From Watersipora subatra (Eukaryota > Bryozoa > Gymnolaemata > Cheilostomatida > Watersiporidae): 64,000 nucleotides of DNA. A program made the position numbers and the translations under genes. The stretch spans positions 56,283,196 through 56,347,195 of the forward strand of contig NC_088708.1 in NCBI RefSeq assembly GCF_963576615.1, given 5' to 3'. Positions 37,501 to 46,200 of the stretch are shown one piece after another. Position 1 is the first letter of the stretch, and each line of letters opens with the position of its first letter. Under the pieces are notes generated by a model. The model worked only from the letters and a program-made list of their open reading frames with translations, searched no databases and had not been told where the DNA came from.

Positions 37501-37673
37501 CCTTCATAATCTCTCAACAAATATGTGTTATCCAATTTTCGTTTGACCACAACGCTAACTATACTAGTCAGACCACAAACTGAAGAAGTGTGCGACACAG
37601 AGTCCATTGCTGTATCTCCATTGCTATTATCTGTGCAATCTCCGCCACCGGAAAATGAAGTGGAAGCATCCAT
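16532..37673 (-). CDS. Nudix-like / EF-hand / PPP-type Ser/Thr protein phosphatase fusion, 17 exons, 873 aa
   Basis: Minus-strand exons: 37673-37422, 36718-36533, 36236-36026, 35691-35649, 35043-34849, 33234-33061, 31916-31833, 29348-29217, 26892-26783, 23460-23240, 21848-21759, 21474-21342, 20391-20261, 19814-19605, 18752-18533, 17971-17868 and 16657-16532 (TAG). They total 2622 bp and all phases close. Residues 1 to about 150 look Nudix-like ([39 protein letters not shown]), with an imperfect Nudix box. Around residues 295-360 are two EF-hand loops: [12 protein letters not shown], and the more canonical [12 protein letters not shown]. From about 600 there is a complete PPP catalytic domain: GDIHG, GDYVDRG, RGNHE, HGG and RAHE, ending [19 protein letters not shown]. 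All metal and phosphate ligands appear present. The expected activity is phosphoserine/threonine hydrolysis under calcium control, which is inference. PPEF phosphatases carry EF-hands at the C-terminus; here they precede the catalytic domain. I do not know a name for this architecture. The start ATG is the first in-frame Met of exon 1; extra 5' exons cannot be excluded. Confidence 0.88.
16698..16840. repeat. 35-bp minisatellite, 4 copies
   Basis: Near-perfect repeats of a unit containing ACCACCAACAACCGCTAACC then ACTACTACAGTCAT. They lie just upstream of the last phosphatase exon, in its intron. Confidence 0.9.
17658..17812. repeat. 78-bp tandem duplication
   Basis: A unit starting CAGTTATCTCAGTATATTGC occurs at 17660 and 17738, in the last intron of the phosphatase gene. 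Confidence 0.85.
18050..18212. repeat. 54-bp minisatellite, 3 copies
   Basis: AGTGGGATTATC..AAAATGCCATAGAATGAT recurs at 18061, 18115 and 18169. Confidence 0.85.
19200..19515. repeat. 22-bp minisatellite, about 14 copies
   Basis: The unit AATACAGCAATAACAATTAT repeats with a 22-bp period, alternating AACAATTATT and AACGATTATT variants. It lies just downstream of the exon encoding RGNHE. Confidence 0.9.
22023..23046. mobile_element. TACAGTA-family MITE (copy 1) with its end expanded into an 88-bp tandem array
   Basis: Starts TACAGCAAATGCCCC and shares internal sequence (GGTGCAAGTTCTCAAATTCA) with copies at 24693-25318 and 30866-31726. The right-hand terminus (ATTTATGTTGTAAGAACATT followed by TACTGTA) is part of an 88-bp unit repeated four times (starts 22695, 22783, 22871, 22959). 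TA dinucleotides mark the ends, as in Tc1/mariner-like MITEs. No coding capacity. Confidence 0.7.
23660..23890. repeat. Foldback interspersed repeat, copy 2 (nested in a MITE)
   Basis: Contains ATCAAAAAGTATAGAG, TTTGAGGTGATGTTATTGCC and AAAACTTGATCGTTG, matching the repeat at 1734-1990. Its centre is a short palindrome in which CTCAAAAGAAAA faces TTTTCTTTTGAG across GACATCA. Confidence 0.65.
24131..24239. repeat. Two adjoining hairpins
   Basis: The first is a perfect 17-bp stem, CATTCCGACGTTGATTC with a 6-nt loop (24131-24170). The second pairs GATTTTCGCCATGCA with TGCGTGGCGAAAATC (24170-24239) and has an inner AAAACAAAAACA/TGTTTTTGTTTT stem. Confidence 0.85.
24693..25318. mobile_element. 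TACAGTA-family MITE, copy 2
   Basis: Left end TACAGTAGATGACCC; inverted right end TACAGTAAATGGCCC; TA at both borders. Shares its interior (GTGAAGTTTTTGCTTCA, TTGGTGCAAGTTCTCAAATT) with copies at 22023 and 30866. No coding capacity. Confidence 0.8.
25499..26100. mobile_element. TA-flanked MITE (GACCCTGCTATACGA family)
   Basis: Left end TACGATGACCCTGCTATACG; inverted right end TATAGTGGACCCTGCCATAC. Secondary inner similarity (ATTTTTCGCCTTACGA and ATTTTCGCCTTATGA) is present. About 600 bp, non-coding. Confidence 0.7.
26491..26645. repeat. 11-bp minisatellite with internal hairpin
   Basis: GCAGTGTGAAG repeats about ten times and then runs into a perfect hairpin, CAGTATGAA-GTA-TTCATACTG (26591-26611). 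A short second run of GTATGAAGGCA follows. Confidence 0.85.
27353..28572. mobile_element. TA-flanked TIR element (TACCGTAAAAC family)
   Basis: Left end TACCGTAAAACCTGTATTTC, then CGCCACCTCTATTT. Inverted right end TACCGTAAAACGTCTATTTG, then CGCCACCTCTATTTG repeated twice. TA borders. 1.2 kb without a recognisable transposase. A decayed relative lies at about 28800-28905 (CACTATAAGGGAAGGGTTGG with AAAATAGAG). Confidence 0.8.
29075..29102. repeat. CA/CACG microsatellite
   Basis: Short (CA)n run followed by GCACGCACGC, in a phosphatase intron. Confidence 0.9.
29449..29596. repeat. 49-bp minisatellite, 3 copies
   Basis: ATATAGGTAACTACATGATT plus TGTATGTATGTTTCATCAAC repeats at 29451, 29500 and 29549. 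Confidence 0.9.
29797..30430. mobile_element. TA-flanked MITE (CCTACAGGATGAAATTATTCG family)
   Basis: Left end TATCCTACAGGATGAAATTA and inverted right end TACCCTACAGGATGAAATTA, with repeated ATTATTCGCGGA motifs near both ends. 634 bp, no coding capacity. It lies in the intron between exons 7 and 8 of the phosphatase gene. Confidence 0.8.
30866..31726. mobile_element. TACAGTA-family MITE, copy 3
   Basis: Starts TACAGCCGACGCTCCTATAA and ends (inverted) TACAGTAGGCCCTCCTACAA. Interior GTGAAGTTTTTGCTTCA and CCATATAACGTAAAG match copy 2. The right end lies about 100 bp from the phosphatase exon at 31833. Confidence 0.75.
31901..32087. repeat. 32-bp minisatellite, 6 copies, containing a splice acceptor
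   Basis: Unit starts at 31901, 31933, 31965, 31997, 32029 and 32061. Read on the minus strand each unit contains TTTAGGTATATGATAAAAGA or a one-base variant of it. The lowest-coordinate copy is the acceptor and first 16 nt of the phosphatase exon ending at 31916 (EF-hand 2 continuation, YMIKD). The array is therefore a duplicated intron/exon boundary. Confidence 0.85.
33558..34506. mobile_element. TA-flanked TIR element (TATCCTCGCATATAAGCC family)
   Basis: Left end TACCGTGTATCCTCGCATAT; inverted right end TACTGTATATCACTGCATAT, followed on both sides by AAGC and similar sequence. ATATAAGCCGA motifs recur inside. 950 bp with no transposase. Confidence 0.75.
35159..35232 (-). repeat. tRNA-like sequence (SINE head or tRNA pseudogene)
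   Basis: The minus strand has an A-box-like TGGTGTAGTGGTAGCA and a B-box-like GGTTTGATTTCC at tRNA-like spacing. The stems do not form a convincing cloverleaf. Confidence 0.4.
35387..35450. repeat. 21-bp minisatellite, 3 copies
   Basis: TGTTAAGTCATTATTGTAAAA repeats at 35387, 35408 and 35429. Confidence 0.85.
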
Positions 37674-40323
37674 CACTACAGACGTGTCACTAAAACAGAC
37701 AAATTGTGCATCTTTATGAACCAACTGAAAATTTCCTAATTCCAAAAACAAATTTGCATGTGGCAATATAAAAAGCTGAATTTTATAGCATTAAGCTTAA
37801 TGTTTTTATAGCAAAGAGTAGCAATGTAAACGGATACACCTGTCCATGCAGTCTAATACTAAAGCGAACAACTACAGTTCCGTATGCTTTATTGGGGTCG
37901 TGTAAAACGTTACATTATGATGCAGTTCCCTTAAAAGTTGGTAGAACAACGCCATCACAATACGCATGTCGGGTTTAAATTGGTATCGACTTTATGTACA
38001 TCAAGATGCATAAATGATTTTATTAACTGATACGTGCACATCCAGCAGCAATCACAGCTTTAAACAAAAATGGTATCATACGAAACAGTGATGTTTTATT
38101 GTTATTGCACTGACCTAGGTCTCAAATTTTCGATTGTATATCAAATCCCAATTCGTAAAATGCATAAAACTATTCGGTATAAATTTATGAAAACTTTTCA
38201 CAAGTACTTTCTTACCTACCAAGTTATGCCATATTAAAACGATGCTCGCATTCGGTAAATCATGCTATAAAACATATCCTGCGCTAAGGCTTGCCCGTCT
38301 TGCAGACAATTAGTAGTCATTCTACAGAGGCCCTGAATATAAAATTATGTGACTACAACTAACATGAAAGTAGGCTTGTGCAACAATACTGTTTAAAATG
38401 ATAGAATACTCACATGGTCACTAAAGCACATAAACACGATCTGTTAAAGGTCCGAACTCTTAAGCCTAAATGGAAATGTACAAAGTGCCATTTTTCCACC
38501 GGATAACAGCACTAAATCGCGCAAACGAGTCACACGAGAATTCTTTGTATTAAAAGCAAACATATTTTAGTTGTTTGTTTTATAAAATTTAAAAAAAAAA
38601 CAAAAATATTTCGCAACATTTAATTTTACAGTGAATTCGTTCGTTTGACAAAAAATAAAAACAATGAAAACACGCTTGCAAAACGCGTTTCCTAGATTAT
38701 GACTCGTGCGACCTTCTTCAGATTTTAATTTCTTTCACTCATCTTCTGTTAAGAGGTGTGTATAAACAGTATTGATGTAGACACACCTCGTATATTTTTT
38801 TCAAATTAGTTTTGCAACACAAGTTGTTTTGATTTGCAAGTGTAAAAAGTTTCATATTGGGCGTGTGGGCGAGCATACATATCGATGTAACTAAAAGATT
38901 ATTTGCTACAAACCTCTCCTTTTATTATGAGTTTTATTTGAACTACTAACACAAAATCTATATGATGTGAGTTAGCAAATTACACGGATATTGTTTAGTC
39001 ATTATAGCTTGTGAATGATGAATGTTTTTGTGTGCATTAGAACCATATTAACCTATATTTAAATTATTTCTTAATTTAAACAAACAAGTTTAACAAAGCG
39101 AAATTGTTGAGTGGTTGAAAATGAAGAATATTTCACAAAAACATTGGCCAACATTGTGTGTCATTTTGTTTTAAAACAATTGGTAGATATGCAGAACGCT
39201 TTAGTGTAATGTGAAACAAAATTTAGTGATGCTGCATCAACATATAAGCGATTGGTGTTGATCACTTGAATAGTGTGCATATTCCCATTATACGCAAAAT
39301 TTCATATTCTTGTCTGTAACATGTCATATTATAAAAAAGGATGCTCACATGTACGAGACATGGCAAAAAATAAAAGAAATTGCAATTTGATCGCAAAAAT
39401 AGTCTGATGATTGCATCACTTGAACAAAATAGCACAATTATTAATCGCACCTCTTTCTTGAGATCTCTTAAAGAAGCTTTCTGCTGTTTATCGACAAATC
39501 CTTGAACTGCATGGTGCAGTGCCGGTATTAATTACCGCAAAATATATTCAATTATTTTATAAATTCTGTGTCATAAATTGTGTTCTCAAACTAAAATGTA
39601 ATAATATTTTAACATTTCTCATGATGAGTCAAATGCAAGATTTTGACGTAAATTGTGCCATTTACTCAGCTAGATAAAAATCTAATCACAGTACTTTTTA
39701 TGTTAAAGGTTAGCAAATACACTGGAGTTTTTTAATTTCATATATATTTTCGTATGTTGCAATAACTGTAGTTTTGCCAACTATACTGCGCAAGACCTCA
39801 ATAAAATTATAATAGCAAATAAATATTTATTTTAGTAGCCCAGATTGCCATAACTTGATCTTTGTTGTAATGGCTTGTTGTATTATATTATGTTTGGCAT
39901 AATATAAGTTGCTTATCAATATGAAAATTAATGCTTTTTAGAATAAATGGAATCAGTACAATGTCAAATACCTGTTATGGTTATGTCGAATATTCCGCAT
40001 TGGCGTCAAAAATGCGCTTTTGTCAGTTATAGATTTACCTAATTTCAATGTTCACAAACATTCATTTTTGTGGTGAAACATCAGTGATACTCATTGCGTC
40101 TGATCAGATCACTTGAAGGATTCTTTTGCATGACATCTAATTCATTTTCTCATTTTTGTCAGTTGAAAATTCCTAGAACCACCAGTCACAAATTTATTTC
40201 TTACGTTTATAGGCCTAGAGACAATATTCAGCCCGAAAAGATCATCACACTTCACTGATGGACTACTGATCTAGTCATTCTTATTACATGTTCTAATCAT
40301 TAAGCTATCACTGGCCTATCAGT
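37674..40323. promoter_or_regulatory. Divergent intergenic region
   Basis: Separates the start of the phosphatase gene (-) from the TMEM121-like gene (+), so both promoters should lie here. The sequence is AT-rich. I see no further exon, repeat family or distinct core promoter motif. The phosphatase 5' UTR, with possible further 5' exons, probably falls in the first few hundred bases. Confidence 0.4.
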
Positions 40324-41370
40324 ATGGCATTTGTAAACGTCATACTAAACAAGATGTGTCTAGAGCTAAAAAACATCCCTATGAAAGTGTTATGCATTAT
40401 GTTAGTAATACTGCAGTCGTTCTTTATGGATGTTATCATCATAAATTGTTATGGCACTGGACCTGGTGGTGAGGATGAGTGTAAGCATTGTAAGTTATGT
40501 TACTGGTGGATAGCTGGAGACGCGCTAATTGTGGCTGGCTTCATTGTCACATTTGTCGTATCATACAAACACTTAGAATATTATTCTAATTCTCGACGAT
40601 TAAATAAGAAACACATGTCATATGGAGTACCATTATCCGCCATTGTTTGGTTCATTTATTCTTCATACCTCTCTGCAAAAGTCGCTGTCATCTTCATTAC
40701 CGCAATCGACGATAAGCTGAAATCTACCGATTTCTATGGACCACAGTTCTTAAAAACAGGGATTTGTTTGAGCGGTGTAGTCTTCATACTTTTTGTCGCG
40801 TCTCACCACAAGGCTAAAGAGAACAGCAAAGAGCGAATGTATATCACGAGTGTTTCGTCCGGCATCACATTTGACGTATTGGATACTGTGGATTTTCTGG
40901 ATGTGCTATTTGTCAATGAAACTGGCTTGATACTAAGCTACCCTCTGGAAAGAGCCATTTTGGCTATAGCAATACTGAATCTTCTCCGGCCTACGTTCTC
41001 ATTTATTCTCATCATTCTTAATCATTTTAACGCTACAAAGCTTTCAAGAGAGCTATCAGCTGCAAATGCTGTTGTGTACATATTTTTTGTTAATGTACCA
41101 TTCATGGCTGTAAGAATGTATCTATGGCATAATCTCGATTCAGACATGAGTGTGTTCCTCGTCAAGAACTTCGTCATGATATTCATCGGACTCAATGAAC
41201 TGCATGAAATTTCTCTAGAAAAAACCCAAGAGCAAGATTCATCCGTAATTGAAATGACACCACGATTAACAACAGCGCATCGACCAACCGACCTTGTAGA
41301 TAGCTCTCCTGAAGGACCACCACAGTATACAGATGCATTGGTTAATAGAAATGAGACTGCGGATGTGTGA
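40324..41370 (+). CDS. TMEM121-family multi-pass membrane protein, single exon, 348 aa
   Basis: An uninterrupted ORF. The protein has about seven hydrophobic segments: near residues 20-40 (VLCIMLVILQSFFMDVIII), 64-84, 103-127, 146-162, 208-235, 247-265 and 276-292. Family hallmarks are SGITFDVLDTVDFLDVLF, NVPFMAVRMYLWHNL and FLVKNFVMIFIGLNEL, resembling the conserved core of vertebrate TMEM121/TMEM121B. The molecular function of that family is not well established. The cytoplasmic-looking C-terminal tail is hydrophilic and contains PPQY, a PPxY motif that can bind WW-domain E3 ligases (inference). Vertebrate TMEM121 is also encoded in one coding exon. A second in-frame Met at residue 11 could be used instead. 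A tandem decayed copy lies 1.1 kb downstream. Confidence 0.88.
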   Translation: MAFVNVILNKMCLELKNIPMKVLCIMLVILQSFFMDVIIINCYGTGPGGEDECKHCKLCYWWIAGDALIVAGFIVTFVVSYKHLEYYSNSRRLNKKHMSYGVPLSAIVWFIYSSYLSAKVAVIFITAIDDKLKSTDFYGPQFLKTGICLSGVVFILFVASHHKAKENSKERMYITSVSSGITFDVLDTVDFLDVLFVNETGLILSYPLERAILAIAILNLLRPTFSFILIILNHFNATKLSRELSAANAVVYIFFVNVPFMAVRMYLWHNLDSDMSVFLVKNFVMIFIGLNELHEISLEKTQEQDSSVIEMTPRLTTAHRPTDLVDSSPEGPPQYTDALVNRNETADV

Positions 41371-41631
41371 ACATGGGCATTATATATTCATCTAGTCTAC
41401 AAAAATGTTTTCTCTAGTCTGTGTGAAATGTTCATTCTAGTCGTTTAGTGTGTAAAATGTTCTTGCAACTCGAATTGCAGTCATTTAACGTTTTTGGTGT
41501 GTTTTACACAAATTTTTAATTCTCTTCCGTTGTTACAATCATTATATAATGACTGAGAATTACTTTCTTGAAATGGTGTGCTATTTACGTGGTAATGAGA
41601 TTATGTAAATAATTGTGTATTTTTTAACATC

Positions 41632-41637
41632 AATAAA
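41632..41637 (+). terminator. Poly(A) signal of the TMEM121-like gene
   Basis: AATAAA 262 bp after the stop codon, after a UTR rich in TTTAG/TGTT motifs. Confidence 0.6.
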
Positions 41638-42497
41638 AAATGTGAATGCGTGAGATCATTATTTTATAAACATTTAACTGATCATCCAGTCAGATAATAA
41701 CAATGCTCTCATAAGACAGCTCACCTTGGGTAATATGACTTATATAATACTCCAGTTGAACATACGCATATATTTATGTGAGCATTTCCATTTCTTCAAC
41801 GTCATTCAATCCATTTCACACTACGCAACATTGTGGCTGTATTCAACTATTCAAAACTTCCTTCGGATTCTTATAACAAATTTAAACCTTTTTTATCACA
41901 AACTGTGTTAAAATATTCCGCAAAAATGAAAACCTGTAATACTAGAGAATTTAATAAACTTGCTAATAAATTGTAATTCAGATGAGTGACAATGAGTATT
42001 TATATATCCATTTGGTTCTAGACATGCTTGATTCTTAGCACAACACCTGAAATGCAGTGATTCCCTCACAGCTGTCCAGTTGGTGGAGCTAGTAATGAAA
42101 TATTACAAGAATAAATAGAGTGAAAGGGGTAGAAAGTGAAATAACATGAGTTGGAAGGAAATGTAAGCTAGACGGCAAGATTCTCCGATGCATGTTTTGT
42201 TTGGAGGAAACAGAACTTGCATTACCACTTCATAAGCTTTAGAGACTGGAAAGGGGCCATTTAAAGCTTCTTGATGCTTTTATGCTTGAATCCTACAGGT
42301 TGAGACGGCAATTCGTTCTTTTTATATTGCACACTATAAATTATTAGTCGGTTACAAATGCCATTAGGACCTGCATTCAGTCTCGAAAGCATTTCTTTCC
42401 AGGGACTGTCAGTGAAAATTTTAGCCAATCTAGTAGATAGTAGCCAATCCTGCTGCCCACTGTACTACATGAAGTTGCTGCATAATTTCGCCTAAGC

Positions 42498-43075
42498 CAC
42501 AAAACCTAAAAGCCAACGCACATTATAAGTGCTTCATCCGCCATTGCATTTGATGGATTGGATACGGTGGATTTTTCATTTGTGAAGGCGAGTGATTCTT
42601 TATTGCCTGCTAGAAAGCAATTTAATTGTTAGCAATATGGATGCTTATTTTGTCTATGAATACAATCATGAAAATATGTCTATTTGGCCCACTCAAGCCA
42701 TGTCACAAGTTTGCGTTTCATCTCTTTGCAAAATCACTGTGTTGAAGTGTGTATGAAGTATATATCTACCTATATATTTTGAAGTAACATTTGCGAACCA
42801 CATATTTGTGAACAACATTTGTGAGTGTTGTGAACCACCTCACTAAAGAATGATCAATCAGTGTATAATGTTGAACTGGCACAATCGAGTATCACACAGA
42901 GCACAGCAGTGCTTAATGCTGCACTGCTGCACATGCAGTGCAGTTTTGCCTGATATGTTAGAAATGTGTAGACCCGATTACGGACAGCAAGCACTAATGG
43001 TTGAGAATTACTCTTTTTTCACATGGTTTATTTCTGTGCAAATGAGATTTTGTATATAAATAATTACTTTGTACC
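42498..43075 (+). pseudogene. Decayed tandem partial copy of the TMEM121-like gene, including 3' UTR
   Basis: 42529-42575 (GTGCTTCATCCGCCATTGCA, then GGATTGGATACGGTGGATTT) aligns with 40848-40900 of the gene. It encodes SSAIAFDGLDTVDF in place of SSGITFDVLDTVDF. After a roughly 60-bp unrelated stretch, similarity resumes (GGATGCTTATTTTGTCTATGAA against GGATGTGCTATTTGTCAATGAA). At 42998-43070 a third block matches the gene's 3' UTR (TTGAGAATTACT, AATGAGATTTTGTATATAAATAA against CTGAGAATTACT, AATGAGATTATGTAAATAA). Gene order and orientation are kept, so it looks like an old segmental tandem duplicate with large deletions. It has no open frame. It ends next to the 3' end of the GDI gene. Confidence 0.65.
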
Positions 43076-43220
43076 AGAATGTCACCATATTTCCATACCA
43101 CTGAACATGAATATACAATGTTAAGGTTACAAGACCCATCACTAACTGACCAGTCAAGCAATAATAGACTACGACACAACAGTTAATCTTGCGCAGTATG
43201 ACAGACTTATTTCGCATCCC

Positions 43221-46200
43221 TCACTCATCTCCGAGGTTGTGCTTCACCTGACTAAAGTCAAAGTCCGCTCCTGTGATTCGCCTGTAGATGTCCAGTACAT
43301 CATCACATGTGGTTTCAAAGTGTGTGGTGGCATCATAAGACTTGGATATAAAAATCTGCAAGAAAGTTCAATGAATACGAAAAGTTAGATATCGCAGATT
43401 TACCCATAATTGTTATCCCTTACCACTTCACATCTCATCCTTTGCTTCCTTGCTGCATCATGGACTTTTCAAAAAGCAATGTCTATTATTATTATTACTA
43501 TTATTCACACATGGAGAGGAGCGAGGCTAAACAAACTCAACAATGGTACGAATAACTAAAAAGCGCTCTGCTAGCTTATGAACCTTTTAGATTCAAACAT
43601 TGATTCCAGAAATAACCGTTGCCAGACTAGTACGACTAAGACTATAACGGTAAAGATGATGTAGCATGATCTTATCAAATTATTTTCCTTACTATCAAAA
43701 AATATTAGAGCCAGTTCGAACCGTTGTTTTTAGGTGAAGCGACCAAATATTTCACTAGTTGATTATATGAATTTGGAGAAACTAGGCCACAACTACAATT
43801 AATTTGATGTACATGTATTTAAAAGGCTTAGGGGTGGTTGGGGGCTGACACAACTAAGTGATCGATCAATATGCATAATTTAAAGGCTCACAGGTACAGA
43901 TAACGGAGAAGTAGGTGGATCCGTTGATTAACCATCAGGTAAAGCAGATGATTACCTGTTTGCTATGCTCAACATTCATTATTCAATGAGGACGTACAGC
44001 TAACCACAACTTTATAAATTCTCAAACTTGCCTCAAAAAGGAACCTACCAAATTTTGAATTTTTCAGACCAGTAACTTTTTGGAAACTCAAGCATTTAAT
44101 TGCTGCATATGATACAAATAGATAAAAACATCTTTAGATATACACAGAACATGTGGACTCAACTGGACACTTGGTGAATAAACCGTACTTGTTTTTGTAA
44201 GAGAACCAACAACCCGTTAACATGAAATGAAATTTAATCCAAATACAGCAATAATCGTGAGCATAACGCAAAATAGTATTTACAGCATATGTAGGCATGA
44301 ACAATGACTGTACATATAATTTTCAATACGCCTTGAAGGCCTTTGGCAAAAGTCATTAGATGATCTACTATTTTCCATAGGAACACAGTGCTTTGTAGCA
44401 GTCAAACCAATGGTAGTAATTTACCTTGCTTGTTGTTCCATCGTCAACTGGCTCATACAAATCTTCCACAGTAACAAACCTACATGAGACAAAACATGGT
44501 AAAATTATTCACACAAATTGATTACACGCCGATGCATACCCTCAGTTCAGTGAATCCTATACGCATTATCACCAAGGAGTAATTTTGAGGCCTTTGATAA
44601 GGTTCTGCAGCGCAGCCATATGGTTGAAGCCCATATAAGAATGATATACATCGAATAAAAAGAAAAATGGACTGGATAATAAACTTGGAGAACAAGTAAT
44701 ACGAAAAAATTTAAGAAAAACGCATGTCAGTAAAACATCTAATTGTAACAAAATACCTTCAACTGACTGAACGTAATAAATAAACCTTGATACAAGCAAA
44801 TAATGAATTAGCATATTATGTACTTGTATGTGATACAGACTAAAGTACCGGGGCATTTCTTTTTTATATCATCAACTGCTATTTGTCGAAAACATTATGT
44901 AAAAGATAGACTTACTTTTGTTCGATTGGTCCTAACAGGTCGAGGCCTTTTTTGATTTCCAGTTCAGGATTATCCGTCTCAACAAAGGTGCTGACAATGG
45001 CAAGGAAGTAGCCCTTTTGGGCTACATTGTGGGCATATGATACGGCCAACACATAGATATCTACAATTACAGACTCTCGTCTCCAGTGACTGCGAATATG
45101 ATTTCAAACAACATGTACAAACATGAAAACAGTTCAGCGAAAGTTTCGTCTGCTTTTCCATGAGTATTAGTTAACTAGAAATTCCCCTGTCATACAGCCC
45201 ACGACCAAAGTGATATTGGAAAAAAGAAAGGGTACTGATGGTTGAGAAATGCAATATTAGCAGTCAAATGGCACCACAGTGCAATAGGATAACTGCAATG
45301 GTAGCTTTAATGTGCTGGGTGTTATTATGGTTATAATGACATGTTAATGTTATAGGTGTTATTAATTTTCATGAGTTGTGTGCACTTATGCCTTTATCAT
45401 AAAGCTTCCAAACAATCGCTTCGCTCGTGTTTGGTCGTGGGATAAAGAAGAGTCTCTATGCTAGACAAATTAATAAATAATTAATGTATAAAGCTCAGCT
45501 CTGTCTAATCATCGGCTGTGAATCTACTCCTTAGGGACTCTGCATTTACATTTAAATTTTCTGAAAAAGGACAAACGATTCCAGTAAATATTTGACACGA
45601 CACCTGCATGTGTATGTCCTTACTGATGTAAAAATTGACTCATTGTTTCGTCTAGTTTTATATAACCCATTTGTTCAATGCTATTTGTAATCATCCGCAG
45701 TATTTACAAAAGTATTTTGGCCATGGAACAAATGAAACGAACTGCAGGGTATTCTCAAAGGCGTATTTGCTCCAACAGATTGTTTCAACTTGAAAAAGAT
45801 CTCAAAAAGCATTAACGTCATATAGAGATGTTTATCAACGCTTTACTACTAGAGCTACACGATACTCAGCATGACAGCAAAATTTGGCTATAGCTACTAG
45901 CGGCATTCTATGATTAAAATCGTTGGACACAACTGCTTCGGGTAAACTAGTGACTAAAAGCTTCATATAACGCTAAATATGCATTTTTGCAGAAAATCTA
46001 CCACTGATTTTAAAATTGTTCAACTTAATCCTAGCAAACCTCTACTGCCCGAGTGTCATACTTGAAGCACTATTTGTATTGTTTGAAACAGCAGATCTAA
46101 AGTGAATGTTTGTCCTTAATTCACGTAAACTACTTACAAGAGAGGGCAACTTAGAATTGTATATAGTCAAATATTGTCATTTGACTTTCGAATAGGAAGC

